Assembly (NCBI GenBank): GCA_018389105.1
Contig: JACATO010000626.1
Location: forward strand, 1,116,001-1,180,000
Length of the DNA stretch: 64,000 nucleotides
Direction of reading: 5' to 3'
Source: Nautilus pompilius
Lineage: Eukaryota > Mollusca > Cephalopoda > Nautilida > Nautilidae
Shown here: positions 36,135-48,841 of the stretch, piece after piece
How positions within the stretch are numbered: the first letter of the stretch is position 1
How the letters are laid out: the number at the start of each line of letters is the position of its first letter
Program-made: the position numbers and the translations under genes
The notes under the pieces: generated by a model
Databases searched by the model: none
What the model was told of the DNA's origin: nothing
What the model saw: only the letters and a program-made list of their open reading frames with translations

Positions 36135-37139
36135 ATTGGGTGTGATTTTCAAGTATGACTACGACAAAACTTATTTTGGTGATGACAGTGGTACAGACTG
36201 CCTTCTTAATCCAACCAATCCTGTCTGTTTAGGACTGCAAACATCTACTCTGCAGACTGTCTCTGTTCCAAATCACCTGTTCTCGCTTACAGAGTCCACA
36301 AAAATGATATCTTCACCTAAAACAGCAATGAGCTCTCACAGGTTTACATCTGACATGATGGACACATCTCAAGTAGAACTTCCAACTATATCTACACACA
36401 GCAGCAGAAGTGAGAGCAAGACCTTTAATTTAAATGTTACCACTAAAACAAAAACGGAGATTACTCTGTCGCAAAACAGTAGCATTGCTAAAAGGAAAAC
36501 ACTCAAAGTTTCAAGACCATACTTTCGGAAAACAACAAAAACTAATCACTTATTTAACACTATTAGTAATTTGAAAATTTCTGAAAAAAGAACAGTTAGT
36601 GGAAGTGTACCTCCTCTTCTGAATGTGCAGAGCAGCTCGACTACAGGTGATAGCTCCACCTTAAGTTTACCTTACAGGTTTATTTCCATACAAAGCCAGA
36701 CAGATAAAACACTGGGATTAAAGAGCAGCACAACTGACAACAGCATTGCTAAGGAAACTTCTCTTTCAAAAATTATCAACATATTGTTACAACTGAATTC
36801 CTCTAAAATGTTGACAAAAATCAGGAGAGAAAAAATTATTACAGTTCCTTCAAGCAGCTTCCCAGTAGATCTGTCCACAGAAAGAAATAGAAAAGAAAAG
36901 TCAAAATTATTCTCTCTGGTTTATCACCAATCAACTTTGATTTTCAAGAAAAATAGCACAGTACTTAGTGAGAAAGCTACAACTGAGTACACCACCAAGC
37001 CAGTGACCAAATATGGCCATCATATCAAGGAGTGGATATTTGTGACAACTAATTACTGGCCAATTCTTGTTAGCATAGTTCTTGTGGCTCTCACACTTAT
37101 TGTAGGAATTACATCCTTCATCTACCATAAAAGAAAACA
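36135..37139 (+). CDS. MNNL-type membrane protein, exon 5 (decayed DSL start, Ser/Thr stalk, membrane segment)
   Basis: A 1,005-bp exon follows a T-rich acceptor and is in frame with exon 4 (the split Lys is completed). It opens with LGVIFKYDYDKTYFGDD. This aligns with the end of the C2 domain and the first residues of the DSL domain, where ligands have Y.V.CD..YYG..C. Here the first DSL Cys is Tyr and GxGC is GDD. No further DSL or EGF Cys pattern follows, only two Cys (residues ~183 and ~192). About 260 Ser/Thr/Lys-rich residues with four N-glycosylation sequons come next, and then one membrane helix around YWPILVSIVLVALTLIVGIT (residues ~468-491, 37054-37125) and a basic stop-transfer YHKRK. 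The type I topology is clear. The exon ends CA before GTAAGT. Confidence 0.85.
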
Positions 37140-39169
37140 GTAAGTAAACCTACATTAGCGGCTATGATTGCTGACTCATCAATAAAATAATTCATCAAGT
37201 ATATTTCAATAAATAATGTATGCTTTTTCTAATATTGATACCTTGTATACATCATATACAGAGCAGCAAAATGATATATGTATGAAATACAGAATATTTC
37301 ATTGGCGAGTCCAGTTATGGCTGCTAGTGTATTTCTTTGCAGTTCTTTTTATCCACACTTAGAAACTGTATTTGTCCTGTTTGTTATTTTCTTATTTTTA
37401 TCATATTGAAAACTTTGTGCACCCCAAATATTCATTCATATTATGCATAAGCAAGTTGCTTTTAGGCATATCCAAATAAAAGTCTGATAAAATCTGTTAG
37501 CATTTAGTCGTATCACAATGATAAGATGCCCAGAGCAGTGTAGACAAAGAGATTGGCATTTTGTATGTAGCAAGCCCTGTCATCTAGGAAGACTATATAA
37601 AAACATACTGCAACCAAGTTCTATTACCACACCCCTCCTCCTGAGATAATCAATTGAATTACCTTCCTGACCACATATATGTTGCTTAACATATCAAAGT
37701 TCCTGCAAGTGCAAAAGGGTTTATATGACTCAGCTGAGAGTGGAAAAACAAAATGTTTTATGCTCATTTGTTACTCCTTTTCTTAAGGTCATGACACTAT
37801 TTTCTCACTCTCCCCTTTTTTCCCCTTTCGCACACACATCTATATTTTTTTCTTAAACTCTTTCCCTTGCTATGTTACTCTACCCTGGTAAAAGTTGCCC
37901 TGATATGGATAATTTATTTTTTTCTTCTTTTCTCTACTAACTTTGAATAATATGAATCTAAGCATAAATTTCTTGAGGAAAAAGATCCCATCAATATATA
38001 CATTATATATTTTTCCATTTTTGCATGGAAAGAAAAATACAAGTATCTAACCCTGACTTAAAACAGATTATGTCAGATGGAAACTTGCAATAAATGGAAA
38101 TGCACGCAGTTTGAAATATTACACTTTTACATGGTAATAGCCTGACTATAACTAGATTATCAAATAAATAATGAGACAACACTTCTAGAATTATATATAA
38201 GCATGTTCATTTTAGTACTGTGCTGAATTAGGCAATGTTTACCTGATAGTTGGCATGGCCTTCCTTTTCCTTTAGTACACACGGATGTGTCACGGATTGT
38301 CTATATATTTACAGAGAACTGTCAAAAGAAACGCTAAACTCACTTCTGTCTCAACTCTTTGTAGATGATATTTAGAAAGCATTCTCAGAATTTTATCAAT
38401 GATTGTCAAGCTTAAAGGGCTCTTAGAACTTCCAAGCCATTAGGTAGTTAGTTTAACACAAGTTACCTAGAAGTATTCATGGTAACTGATCAATTGATCA
38501 AACAAATGTCATTGCGATCCACTCTTAGGAATCTATACAGCATACGCTCTGACCTTTTTCCATCATTCAGAAGATGAGAAATACCGATCTGAACCTGGTG
38601 GATCTTCATCCTTAAAACAAAAAACTTATGGACATATCAAAGTGCTGCAAAGTATGACACAAAACTGCCACAGATAGTATGCTAAGGTGACCATTAAAAC
38701 TGATATAATGTAGCATACAGATGCCAAATGAGAACACAGCTCCCACATATACATGTCGGTTTTCCATAACACATGCCTCATCTCATTAACATACTGGAGA
38801 CAAGGAGTAGAAATAATGTAACATAAATTGCTCAAATAACATAACCATAAGCAATAGCAGATCAATGTTCAAACAAAACTGTGTAATAACTTCAATCAAT
38901 CAAAACTTGTTCATTTTGATAAACTAAACTAAACAATTGTATAAAAACAATGTTCCCAAAGTTAAGTTCAGTTCAATAAATGTTTTTAAGCTACTATATA
39001 ATATAATCAGCTATAATGTTTTTGGTTGACCCCTTGACTTCACTAAATGTTTAGCTGTAATCTCTTGCTTTAAACATTTTTACTTGTTTGTTCACTGGGT
39101 AATTTGTACACTTCACTTACACTGCTGCTGTACAATATGAAAGGATCTAGTTTGTTATCTTGACCAATT

Positions 39170-39870
39170 CTTACATGTTGTTTGTTGTTTTTGTTTACTG
39201 TCTGGTGTCAAAAAGTACTTAACATATTCCATGTTGCTTTTGTGTTGACTTATTTTGTACAGTTCACTTTCATAAGTTGATGATTGTTCTTCTCAAGGAG
39301 CACATTGCCACCTCTCAGATATCTATGAAACACTAGCCACTCTTTTCATCTCTGCATCACAGTTTCTGACTTGCTGATATACCATTTCTCCTTTCTTCTC
39401 ATCATTCTCATCACTAAAAGCTGGCAACTTGATTCTTAACTTCCTATTGTACAAGACATTAGACTGACTCCCGTTGTGGCAAATTTAGTTGACTGACGTA
39501 TAAAAAGAACCTCGATAAGTTCACACTGCCAATTATTTTCCTCTGCCTGGTAAACATTCAAATTTAAAGAGTGATTGAGTCTGCCTCTCATCCTCATCAG
39601 TGGCTCTCAGTCATAATGGTGTAATGATGTAAAATGTCCATCTCTTTCAAGTAATTCCTTAGTTCCTTATATACAAAAGTTCTTTTTACACCTTGCCTTG
39701 TGAAATGAGCATCAAAACACTTATTACATTGGTTGTTTGTTCAAATGATATCATTTTCAAACCACCTACTTTAAATGATTCATCAAAACCAGTAGATACT
39801 CTGCATTGGATAGTGATCCTAGCAGGTTTAAAGCTACCTTCTGCCAAAGTTTTTCAAGTATCCTTGTAGT
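39170..39870 (-). pseudogene. Ty3/gypsy-type pol (integrase end) remnant
   Basis: On the - strand the phrase LYNRKLRIKLPAF (~39458-39420) corresponds to the LLFGRKLRTKLP signature in the C-terminal part of gypsy-class integrases, where host-mimicking Ty3/gypsy elements have AAYRSTPHSTTG before it. Here that preceding part is worn. Further phrases (LYKISQHKSNMEYV and KQKQQTTC) may be the domain after it. Multiple stops are present and no long terminal repeats were found. The call rests on one signature and is tentative. Its upstream side is cut by the hAT element at 39891. Confidence 0.4.
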
Positions 39871-39890
39871 TTTAATGAAGCTAGTAGAAC

Positions 39891-42800
39891 TAGGGATATG
39901 TCGATTATTGAAATAGCAGATCACCAATTAATTGGCCAAATAGCAAAATCCATAACAGAATTTTTGGCCTCCTGCTCCTATTTGAAAGCCAGAAATTTAT
40001 TTCTGCATGCACTGATGCACACACACTATCATCACTAGCAGGAAAATAAATCTCACTGGGATAGATATATACATGAAACTTCACCTGTCTAAATTTTATT
40101 TATTTACCCAAAATTGTAACAATAATGATTTATTTACTAATACAAATTAAAGAGTAAAAACACACTGAATAATTGCTCAGTTCAGATATGTATTCAGAAC
40201 TTATGATATACTGCAACAGTCTGCCAATATATTGTTTTGATTCAAGAAAAAAAAAAAGATACATAGAGATATATACTTTCAAAAAGATTTAAAAGATCGT
40301 AAAGCTAAGAGATTACCATTGTATGGAGGAGTACCTATATTGTATTTCATTATTATTAGAATATTTTATTGCAGTATGTTAAGTTGTAAATATCAATAAT
40401 TTTTCACAAAAAAATAGATCTAAAACTTTGTCCTGATTTTGGAATATGCATGTTTTGCATATTTCAATGTAAACAACCAATATAACCTTAAAATCTTATT
40501 TTCATGATATGAAAAGCCTCCTACTGTTTTATGTTTAATTATTCTTTCTCAGTAATATTATCTGTGTTGACTTAGGAATTGCTTATTCACAATTGTTCTT
40601 TAATGTGATTGTTGGGAGTGTACTGTGATAAGAGTCAAGTGGCTTCTCCTAGGAAAGGTAAACATTGATTTTACTGTAGCTGGAGTTGTTAACCACAGTG
40701 GCCTTTGTTAGTGACAATACAATGATTAATTAATCATGGGTGTTTGAGAACCTATATTGTGGTTGTTCGTTTTTTTTAAAAATTAAATATTGGGTGTTAT
40801 CAGTTTTTTTCTGATGCTGTTTAGCTGAGGAATTAGAAGTTAACAAGCTGAACACTGACACACTGTCCATTTCTGGATAAGTGCCTACACACATTTTTTA
40901 CAGGTAGAAGTGTCAAGAAAAAAGCTGTGTATGGAATTATTTTGTGATACAGAAAAATTCCATCAAAACTGAATGCAAACTTTGCAATCAAGAAATCTCT
41001 CAAGGTGGAAAAACTGCTAGGACATTTACAACTATTAACATGATAAACCATTTAAAGGTGAAACATGACCCAGAGTATATTGCAGAAATGGTTCAGCAGA
41101 AAAAGATTCCTGTTCCTACAAAAATAAAACTCAAAGAATCCAGGCCAGACTGTAGTAAACAAATAACTATGGAGGAATCCATTAACAAGAAAAAGTTGTG
41201 GGGGCATCAGAAATTCTCAAGCCACAGCCATACATCTAGGAATAGGAAAGATTATTTCTACAGACTTATAACCTTGCTCAGTTGTAACAAACATTGTATT
41301 TAGAAAACTATTTAATCACTTGTCTCATAACTATAATATACTACACAGTAGTTTTTCAATTACACTGTGATACATACCAAATATGTACAGTGCTATTTTA
41401 AAAAACTTCAAGACATGCTACAAGAGAAAATGATAATTATAGCAGCACAAAGAAACATTTGTGCAGCTGATACTGCTGGAGCATTTCTTAGTACAAATGG
41501 TCATTGGCAAGCATCTGATATTGAAAGGCACAGAACTATTCTAAATGTGTTTCAATTTCCAGAATTACATACAGCCAACTGACCACATAAGCAAGTGCAT
41601 TTTTGATGGGATGAAGAATATCGAAATACATTGGATAAAGTCTATTTGGTCCTTTGGAACAATACTGCTAGTGGTTGCTGGACTTCTCAAAATTTGATTA
41701 CTATCACTGTTTTGTTTGATCCATACTCTACAACTATACATTAATGATGGCATATTCAGCCAACAAGCAATGAATTGTTTTCTGTATTGACTGAGAAATA
41801 GTCAGCAATTTCCATCATTCTCTTGCTGTCACACAAAACAGGTTTCTATAGGATGTGTCCATTTACTGGAATAGTTCATGTTCTATGCCAGAATATAATA
41901 CTGAACAAAGAGAGTCAATCATGGCATATGTAGTAGACCATAATATTCAAAATCTAACTACATATCAATTGAGCTAGCTGAAAAATTTGTTTGCCTTTTA
42001 AAGCCCTTTGAAGAGATCACAAAAGTTGGTACTCAGAAGAATGCAACAATTTCCATATAATCCAATCAGTTTTAGTTATATAACTCTTCCTAGATAAAAC
42101 TACCACTAATACATAGAAATCTTTACAACTAGGTCAACTAGAAGCGTGCAAATGTGCTTACACAAGTAAATAAGAAACCCTGTATTTCCAGATGCTTAGA
42201 CCCTAACTTTAAACTGAAGTTCCTGAGTAAAGATGTAAATATGGACAGAATAAAGCATTGGTTGATAGAGGAAATTGAAGGAAATGAAAGATGATAAGAT
42301 TAAGCAAAGTCCCAGGAAAAATGTGATCATAGACTCTGGTAGAAGTTGATGATTAGACATGCCACTAACATCAGCTGCTAAATCAATAGTGGCAGTTCCT
42401 GAACTTTGGGACTGCTATGAAAATTAGCAAAAAGCTGCCATCTCTTCAGAAAAACAGACTATAAATTCTCAAAAAATAATATAGAAAAACACCACTGCTG
42501 CAGAGAAAGAGATTGAGGAATATCTTAACTTGCCCTTATTACCCAGGCATGAAGATCCTTTGTCATGGTGGAAAGAAAGTACTTTCCACTTCAAAAAGCT
42601 GAAAAAAGTGGGGCAAATGAAATTGAGGCACCTCCATCTTCCATAAACAATGAATGATTTTTTAGCACTGGTGGACATATATACATACATATGAAAAAAG
42701 AAAAACTCTCACTGCAAAAAGTGGTGAAAAGTTTGCATTATTCTTTTATAATTTAAAAGCTTTTGACAGGCTTTCATAATAGTTTTCAATTTTTAATCTC

Positions 42801-43609
42801 TGTTCATAGATCAGTATTACTTTCAATACTTTGGCTCTCACATAGCTATGTATTAAACTGGATTTGGAATTGGCTCCAAAGATTTTTGTGTTAAACTAAT
42901 CAATAATCTTTTGATTTCTATTATGAAATTTTCATATATTTTAATGTGTTGAATTTTGATTCTACATTTGCAGAACACTATTGCTTTTAATATTTTAGCT
43001 TTTAAATCCACCTAGTTATGCATTAATTAGGATTTGGATATACTTGATTAGTTAACATTAAACTTTGGAAGATTTCAATTTCCATTATAATTCTTTATTA
43101 ACTAAGTCACATAAATTTGTTAGATTTTGAATTGACTTTTTGCATTTTGGCTTTCACTTAGTTATATACAGGGGCATCAATCTTGGGTTGGGGAAGGAGC
43201 ATCTTGGAGGCCAGTTGTCCCCCCCGAAAAATTTGCACTAAAATTTATCTGTATATATAGGTTATATGTAAAGTCAATGCAGATGGCATTAAAGAATATT
43301 TAAGAATAAAAGAGTAGAGAGGCTTTTTACATCATGAAAATCAAGCTTTAATGTTATATTGTTTATTTACATTGGAATATGCAAAACATGTGCATATTCC
43401 ATAATCAAAACAAAGTTTTTGATTTATTTTTGTTTAAAAAGTTGCTGAATGCCAGTTCTTTCTGATTAAAAAAATATTTTTCCATTCCCTGTTATGAAAC
43501 CTAATAATTAGTAGATTAGTTATTAATAATTGACCCATTGATTAATCAGCAAAACCAATGATTAGGAAGATTAATGATTATTTGCTGATTACTTGGTACC
43601 TCTTCTCTA
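39891..43609 (+). mobile_element. hAT element of the Ac/ZBED group, 3.7 kb, worn TSD
   Basis: The ends are tagggatatgtcgattatt (left) and, read inward, tagagaagaggtaccaagtaatcag (right), a weak inverted repeat of the Ac-like type. The flanks agtagaac (39883-39890) and ggtggaac (43610-43617) match at six of eight positions. Inside, on the + strand, are hAT transposase pieces in the expected order. A short stretch at ~43169 beginning CAGGGGCATC may be a further nested element end. It is inserted in the last intron of the MNNL-type gene. Confidence 0.65.
40950..42690 (+). pseudogene. hAT (BED-finger) transposase remnant
   Basis: The first piece (from 40950) has ECKLCNQEISQGGKTARTF followed by NMINHLKVKHDPEY, a BED zinc finger with C..C and H....H intact. 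Next comes a core fragment with STNGHWQASDIERHRTILNV (~41490-41550) in the style of hAT domains that read HT...I. The last piece (~42505-42600) has EIEEYLNLPLLPRHEDPLSW followed by WKES, the start of the hAT dimerisation region (EVEQYL...R..DPL.WWK). The end expected after it (PATS..SER.FS) is lost. Frames change several times and the copy is dead. Confidence 0.8.
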
Positions 43610-44039
43610 GGTGGAACTTACTTCATTGTTATCAGACAACCATAGTACTGCTTACATCTCTCTTCTGCTTCTCTATTGATACCAAACTACTAAACCTTTG
43701 ATCTTAGCTTCTGTTTGGTGTTGGATATACTCAGGCATTGATTAACTTAGCAGACAAACTTATTATGGTGAGAAAAAAGAGATGGAAATATGACCTGATG
43801 TATGACTCAATGCTTGAACTCAGTCACTGAAAAACAAAGAGGCTATATTTTTTTTTAATGACAACTCCCAAATTGGAAAAATTGTATTTTTTTCAACAAG
43901 TATAAAATTTAAAATAGTATCTGAAAATTCAGATAAAACAAGTCAAGCAGAGTCTATTAAAGTTACTGATTAATCAGCAGGATTTTTATGCCTCGTATTC
44001 AACAGATGACGAGATGTTATTCACACCTTTTAGTGTCAG

Positions 44040-44280
44040 TGAGGAACCTCATCATCGGGTAAATGCCATCAATAAAATTACTTTCAAAACTAGAATATTT
44101 TTAATTGGTAGTAATATAGTGAAGATGCAGGTTGACTGTGGTGCGAAATGCAATGTTTTACCTCCATGAATGCAGATCAAGAAAGTTAGTCAAAAGCTAA
44201 TCATGTACAGCAAAAAGACCATACAAGTGCTTGGTGCATGTCAGCTTAAGTTGTACATTCCTAAAAGAGAGGAAAACTGT
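44040..44280 (+). pseudogene. Retrotransposon aspartic protease remnant (gypsy type)
   Basis: The frame through NIVKMQVDCGAKCNVLPP (~44107-44168) shows the retropepsin active-site phrase, with DCGA in place of D[ST]GA. Downstream are KKTIQVLGACQLKLYIPKR (~44210-44270), matching the I.VLG...L flap and beta-strand region. A short piece beyond (~44465-44540, CLEVDEKMIPVVMHS) resembles the linker before reverse transcriptase. There is no recognisable reverse transcriptase after it. An inactive fragment of a Ty3/gypsy-like polyprotein. Confidence 0.6.
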
Positions 44281-44726
44281 TCATCGTTGTGAAAGGCAAC
44301 AACATACCACTCCTTGGTTGATGTGCTGCTCAACAATGGAATTAATTAGAGTACAGTAAAACAACATTCAAGGTTATAAATCTTGATTCCAAGAGAATAA
44401 ATGGATCAGACCTGTTTAAGCAACATACTACAGAGTACTAATGATACTTTTGAAGAGCTAGGATGAATAAAAGTTAAACTATGTTTGGAGGTTGATGAGA
44501 AAATGATCCCAGTGGTTATGCACTCATGGAAGGCCTATATCACTGAGAAGTAAAATCAATGAGTTTAACTGGCAGGAAAATCAAAGCATCATGCTATTAC
44601 AAGTGTTTTCTGAGGTTGCAACAGAGTGTGTGAACAATAATGCCAGTGAAACCATTGAGACACACTGAGATGTTAGGAAACTACATATTTAAATAAGGAA
44701 TCCTTAGAGTTATCAGATCATGTTAA

Positions 44727-45048
44727 CAGACATGCCAACATTATAGATCCTAAAATCGGGAGAAAATATTATTTAGTGATTTGCTTAGTATAGTATCTCC
44801 CCGAGGCGCCCCCATGCTGTCTGCGATGGAACGGTTGGTGTACTGTATATATATATCTACGGAGCAAAAAATAATATTTTTAGAATTTTCAAGTATAATT
44901 TCTACCAATTATGTGTCATTTCAAAAAATTTAATGTAAATATTAAGAAAATCAGGAGTTTTTACTAGATTTTAAAAATCAGGCGGGAGAAAAATTAGAGC
45001 TTTAAAATCGGGAGTCTCCCGCGGGAATCGGGAGTGTTGGCATGTCTG
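44727..45048. mobile_element. 322-bp MITE with 14-bp perfect inverted ends and 6-bp TSD
   Basis: The ends are CAGACATGCCAACA and its exact complement TGTTGGCATGTCTG. TGTTAA occurs directly on both sides (44721-44726 and 45049-45054), so the target duplication is 6 bp (a TTAA core with TG). Subterminal aaaatcgggag phrases recur near both ends. There is no coding. A 6-bp duplication does not fit hAT (8), Tc1 (TA) or standard piggyBac (TTAA). It interrupts the gypsy-like remnant. Confidence 0.8.
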
Positions 45049-46382
45049 TGTTAACTGGCCATCCAAACTGAGTGACTCATTGAGAACACTCATTGTTATC
45101 AAGAGACCCATGAAGGAAAATTGTAACTATCTGAAAGACAACTGTCATTGGCAGTTTACTGTAAATGTCAAGATGCATATCAAAAATGGTGAAGTATGAG
45201 GTCAAACTTGGTTAGAGTATTTGGCCATTAAAAAGTAGTTTTGCTTTGATGCAATATTTTTAGTTCAGTTAATATTGCTAGTAATGACTATAGTGATACA
45301 ATCATGAAACCTCAAAGTCCACTTAGAAACACATAAGTGAACAGAACTCACAATCAGACTCAAATGCAAGCAAACATATGATGCCACACATCAAAGCTGT
45401 TAAATGCAGAAAGTCGCCACTGGCAGGAAATCCTAGAATGTTGACTGAGGTATTTGACAATTACTATGTGCCAGTATCTAGCTTTTGGATATTCCAGTGA
45501 CATACTGTATATAAATAAGGGAAATTATCTAAAACTAGTGGAATGATTGCAAAACAATGCTTTATGGCAGAAAATCTCAGAAAAATTGTAAAAAACAGAA
45601 ATTCAAAACCATTACTTGGAAAAAGTTTTCAAAATGAATTGGTACAAATTTTATCTCAAGCAGTTCTAAACAAAACTCAACTTCCTAAATGATGCAAAAT
45701 ATTGTTTTATCATTGCTGATTGTGCATGGATGTGAGTTACACTGAACAAATGTTGATTATTATACATTTTTCCAGACCGAAGTGTAGCATTGATGGCATT
45801 GCAAAGATGAAAATACATCAAAATTTTTTTGAATTCAGTAACATTGAAGACACTTCTGGAAAAGAGCTTACAAATTCTATTTCCTCAGAATGAGAAAATT
45901 GTGGTTTTCTTCACAATATGAAAAGTCAAGGGTACAAAGATGGGTTGAATATGAAAGGGAAGAAGTCAGGCATTCAGGAGAGAATTCTTAACATGTATTC
46001 ACAAGCTTTCTTCATTGCTTAACTTAGTTGCAAATGATGCTGCAATGTCAACCAGGATGGTGTTTTTTTTTTTTTTTCTAGAAATCCAACAGATGTCATT
46101 TTTTATAGGTCCACTCATCCTTGGGTAGTCATGATACAACATGAAAGAAAACTTTAAAATCTTTGTAGTACAAGATGATCAAGTAGAATCGATGTTAGTC
46201 AGGAGAAATCTGTAACACATCATTCATACTTGCCAAAGATTCACCATGTTACTTAATATGAAGTTGAAATTTTTGGAATTAAAAACTTCACCATAAATAT
46301 GAAAAGCAAGATACTGCAAAGGCAAGCTGCCATTGGGATGTTGGGAAAAACAGTTCACTATCTTCAAGATTATTATTCAGAC

Positions 46383-46960
46383 AATGGATTTATTAATGCA
46401 TTCACTGAGGCAAAGGAGACAGCTCTCAAACTGGACACAGACCCAGTGTGACATCTTTTCATCCATGGTAGAAAATGCAAATCAACTTTGAGTATGCAGA
46501 GAAACCCATACATGATTTTAAAATGCAATTCAAAGTTGCATTCCTTAATTGCATCTGTGATACATCATTTCATTCAGTTGTGGAAAAATTTCAGCAGTTG
46601 TATCATTACAACAAGTATTTTTAGCTCTAGGACAAAGTAATTTAATTACAAATTCCCAAAAGCAACTTCTAAAGCTTTCCATGGATTTCATTTGCTTTTA
46701 ACAGATAACTCAGATGAAGCTAAAATTGACTGACTGCATGAACTTGTTACTTTTTCTACCAAAATAATACAAAATATGGCACCAACAAAAGTAGTGCTAC
46801 ATTAATTAAATGAAAAAGATTTTGCTTCAAATGTAGCAGTTGCACTTTGAATACTTTTGACTTTATCCATCACAGTTGCTTCAAATAAGCAACGCTTTTC
46901 GAAAATTTAAATTAATTTAAAACTATTTTCAGTCATTAGGAGGAAATCTTGGTTGGCTTG
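46383..46960 (+). pseudogene. hAT transposase C-terminus remnant (ZMYM1-like)
   Basis: INAFTEAKETALKLDTDPV (~46390-46450) matches the EARE.A..L...P segment of hAT transposases. After frame changes, a stretch with FHSVVEKFQQLYHYNKYF (~46570-46622), DFASNVAVAL (~46830), ILLTLSITVAS and QRFSKI (~46850-46905) gives the dimerisation region (usual form NV.VALRILLTLPVTVASGERSFSKLK). The several stops show a dead copy. It is of the same broad lineage as the element at 20792 but on the other strand and a different part is kept. Confidence 0.7.
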
Positions 46961-48841
46961 GAAAATCTCCATCAAGCTTGAGAATGTAATGTATTTAAAG
47001 TACAATAGCCTTTGTCATAATTCAAAGTACGATGGCTTACTTTTTCATACCCTCACCAGTTTAAAGGCAAGAAAACAGAACTTCATGCAATATTGGTGCA
47101 TCTTTTGCTACCATCTGAACTTTTTTCATTTTATTTCCATTTAAGATATCATGTTCAAAAATGTGTTACAAATTCCACTAGCAATCATTGAAAGGTAATC
47201 AAAAACTATTGCTGGCAACACAAAATAACCTAAGCCTAAAACCTCTTGCTAACACTGCAGTTCACTACCTAAACTAAGCAACAGCTCACAGGGATGGAAA
47301 GAGTGACATCTGAAAATTCAGTTGGGTCAGATGCTGTGCTCTCCCCAAATTATTACTGTCCAGGTTACACATCTGTCAGTCCAGCATCAACCGCAAGCAT
47401 GGCATTACATTAGATGCTGCCCCCCCAAGCTCAAGATTTCTACTTTATCCAGTCAGCATATTTCTAAACTAGTCTAAGCATTATAATTCTCACTTATTTA
47501 GTGGAGTTTAGTAAGCTCCTACTACATACTTGCACTAATTCCATTACTGATAAGATTACTTCAATACTCTTAATAAGTTAAATATTTCTTGTACTTGTGT
47601 AATCTTAAAATTTTCTTCAGATATTGTAGTGCATTTAAATAAAACATGAATTTTATATTCAATTTTCTCAATGATTTTCAAAGGATTAAATACTGTATGT
47701 CCATGCCATGTCTATGATCTATCTACTGCTTTTCTTGAAGGAAGCACAATGGCCATCTACATAAATGCTATGGAAGCTAAACATTAAAGAAAATGATAAT
47801 ATATGCATTTACACCTTATTGGTTGATAGTAGTAAAAAAGTGGAATCCTACTGTTTAATCATCACCAAGGTACCGTTTTCTATGTATAGTCTATGAAAAA
47901 AATCATTGTATCTTAAAAGATTTATCTGCTAGCATTTTAGATTTGGGGCTGCACATGTTTTTCTACAGGTAATTGTGATGATTATGAAATACTTTAATAT
48001 TTTTCAGCTACACGGAGGTCTTAGGATCTATAGGAACTGGAAACTCTGTCATTATCTTGTTGCAACATGCCTTTGTTCTATTGTTTGTTTTGAATAAGTT
48101 TCACCAAGACATTGTAGCATACAAATCTGTCTGCCTAATAAACAATAGTTCCAGCAAAATACTCTTCATGCCTTTGGAAAACCTAGTAGAAATATGTAAT
48201 GTCATTGATAAAATAGTTCTGTATATCCTCCATCTGCACAGATTGATTAACATTTGCTATGATACTTATTAGTTACTCCATACAGGCTTTATTTCTGCAA
48301 GTTTTACTGTGTTCCAGCAAAAGACCTTTTATGACTTTCTTGATCAAGCCATAAGTCTGAGCCCTCCTTCTTACCCATATTCACTGATTTAACATTCTCT
48401 TACATATACTATTCCTCAGAAAATTTATCTTTTTCACCTCCATTCTTGACTGCTGTCATTTCACTTTTTAAATGTGTTTCTCCAGTAACAGTATCATGAC
48501 TCCATTCAACATCTTTTTCTGTCATTATGGTCTCAGTTAACTATGCCACTACACCCTACATTGTTCCTTTTGTGTGGCTAAAAGCAACGGATTTGCCAAA
48601 AGTTAGAATTATACACACAAATTGTCAGCCAAAATACTTGATATTTGTTGAGATTTGAATCCAATGCACAGCTATAAAAACCCTGCCATCAGCCTATGTG
48701 GATGGCTTTCTAAAATAATGGTGATATAAACTTATAAAACAGCAGCTGGTTTTGATAAGAAGAATTGTAATGAAAAAAGTTACATTTGCCTTTGTATATC
48801 ATCACCATTGGTTGATATTGGGAAATTATTTTTTTCAATTA

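Noticed and set aside
48008..48272. Possible extra exon of the MNNL-type gene after the acceptor-like tttttcag
   Set aside because: The frame from the phase needed gives no tail-like sequence and no good donor before a stop, and exon 6 at 50343 joins exon 5 without it.
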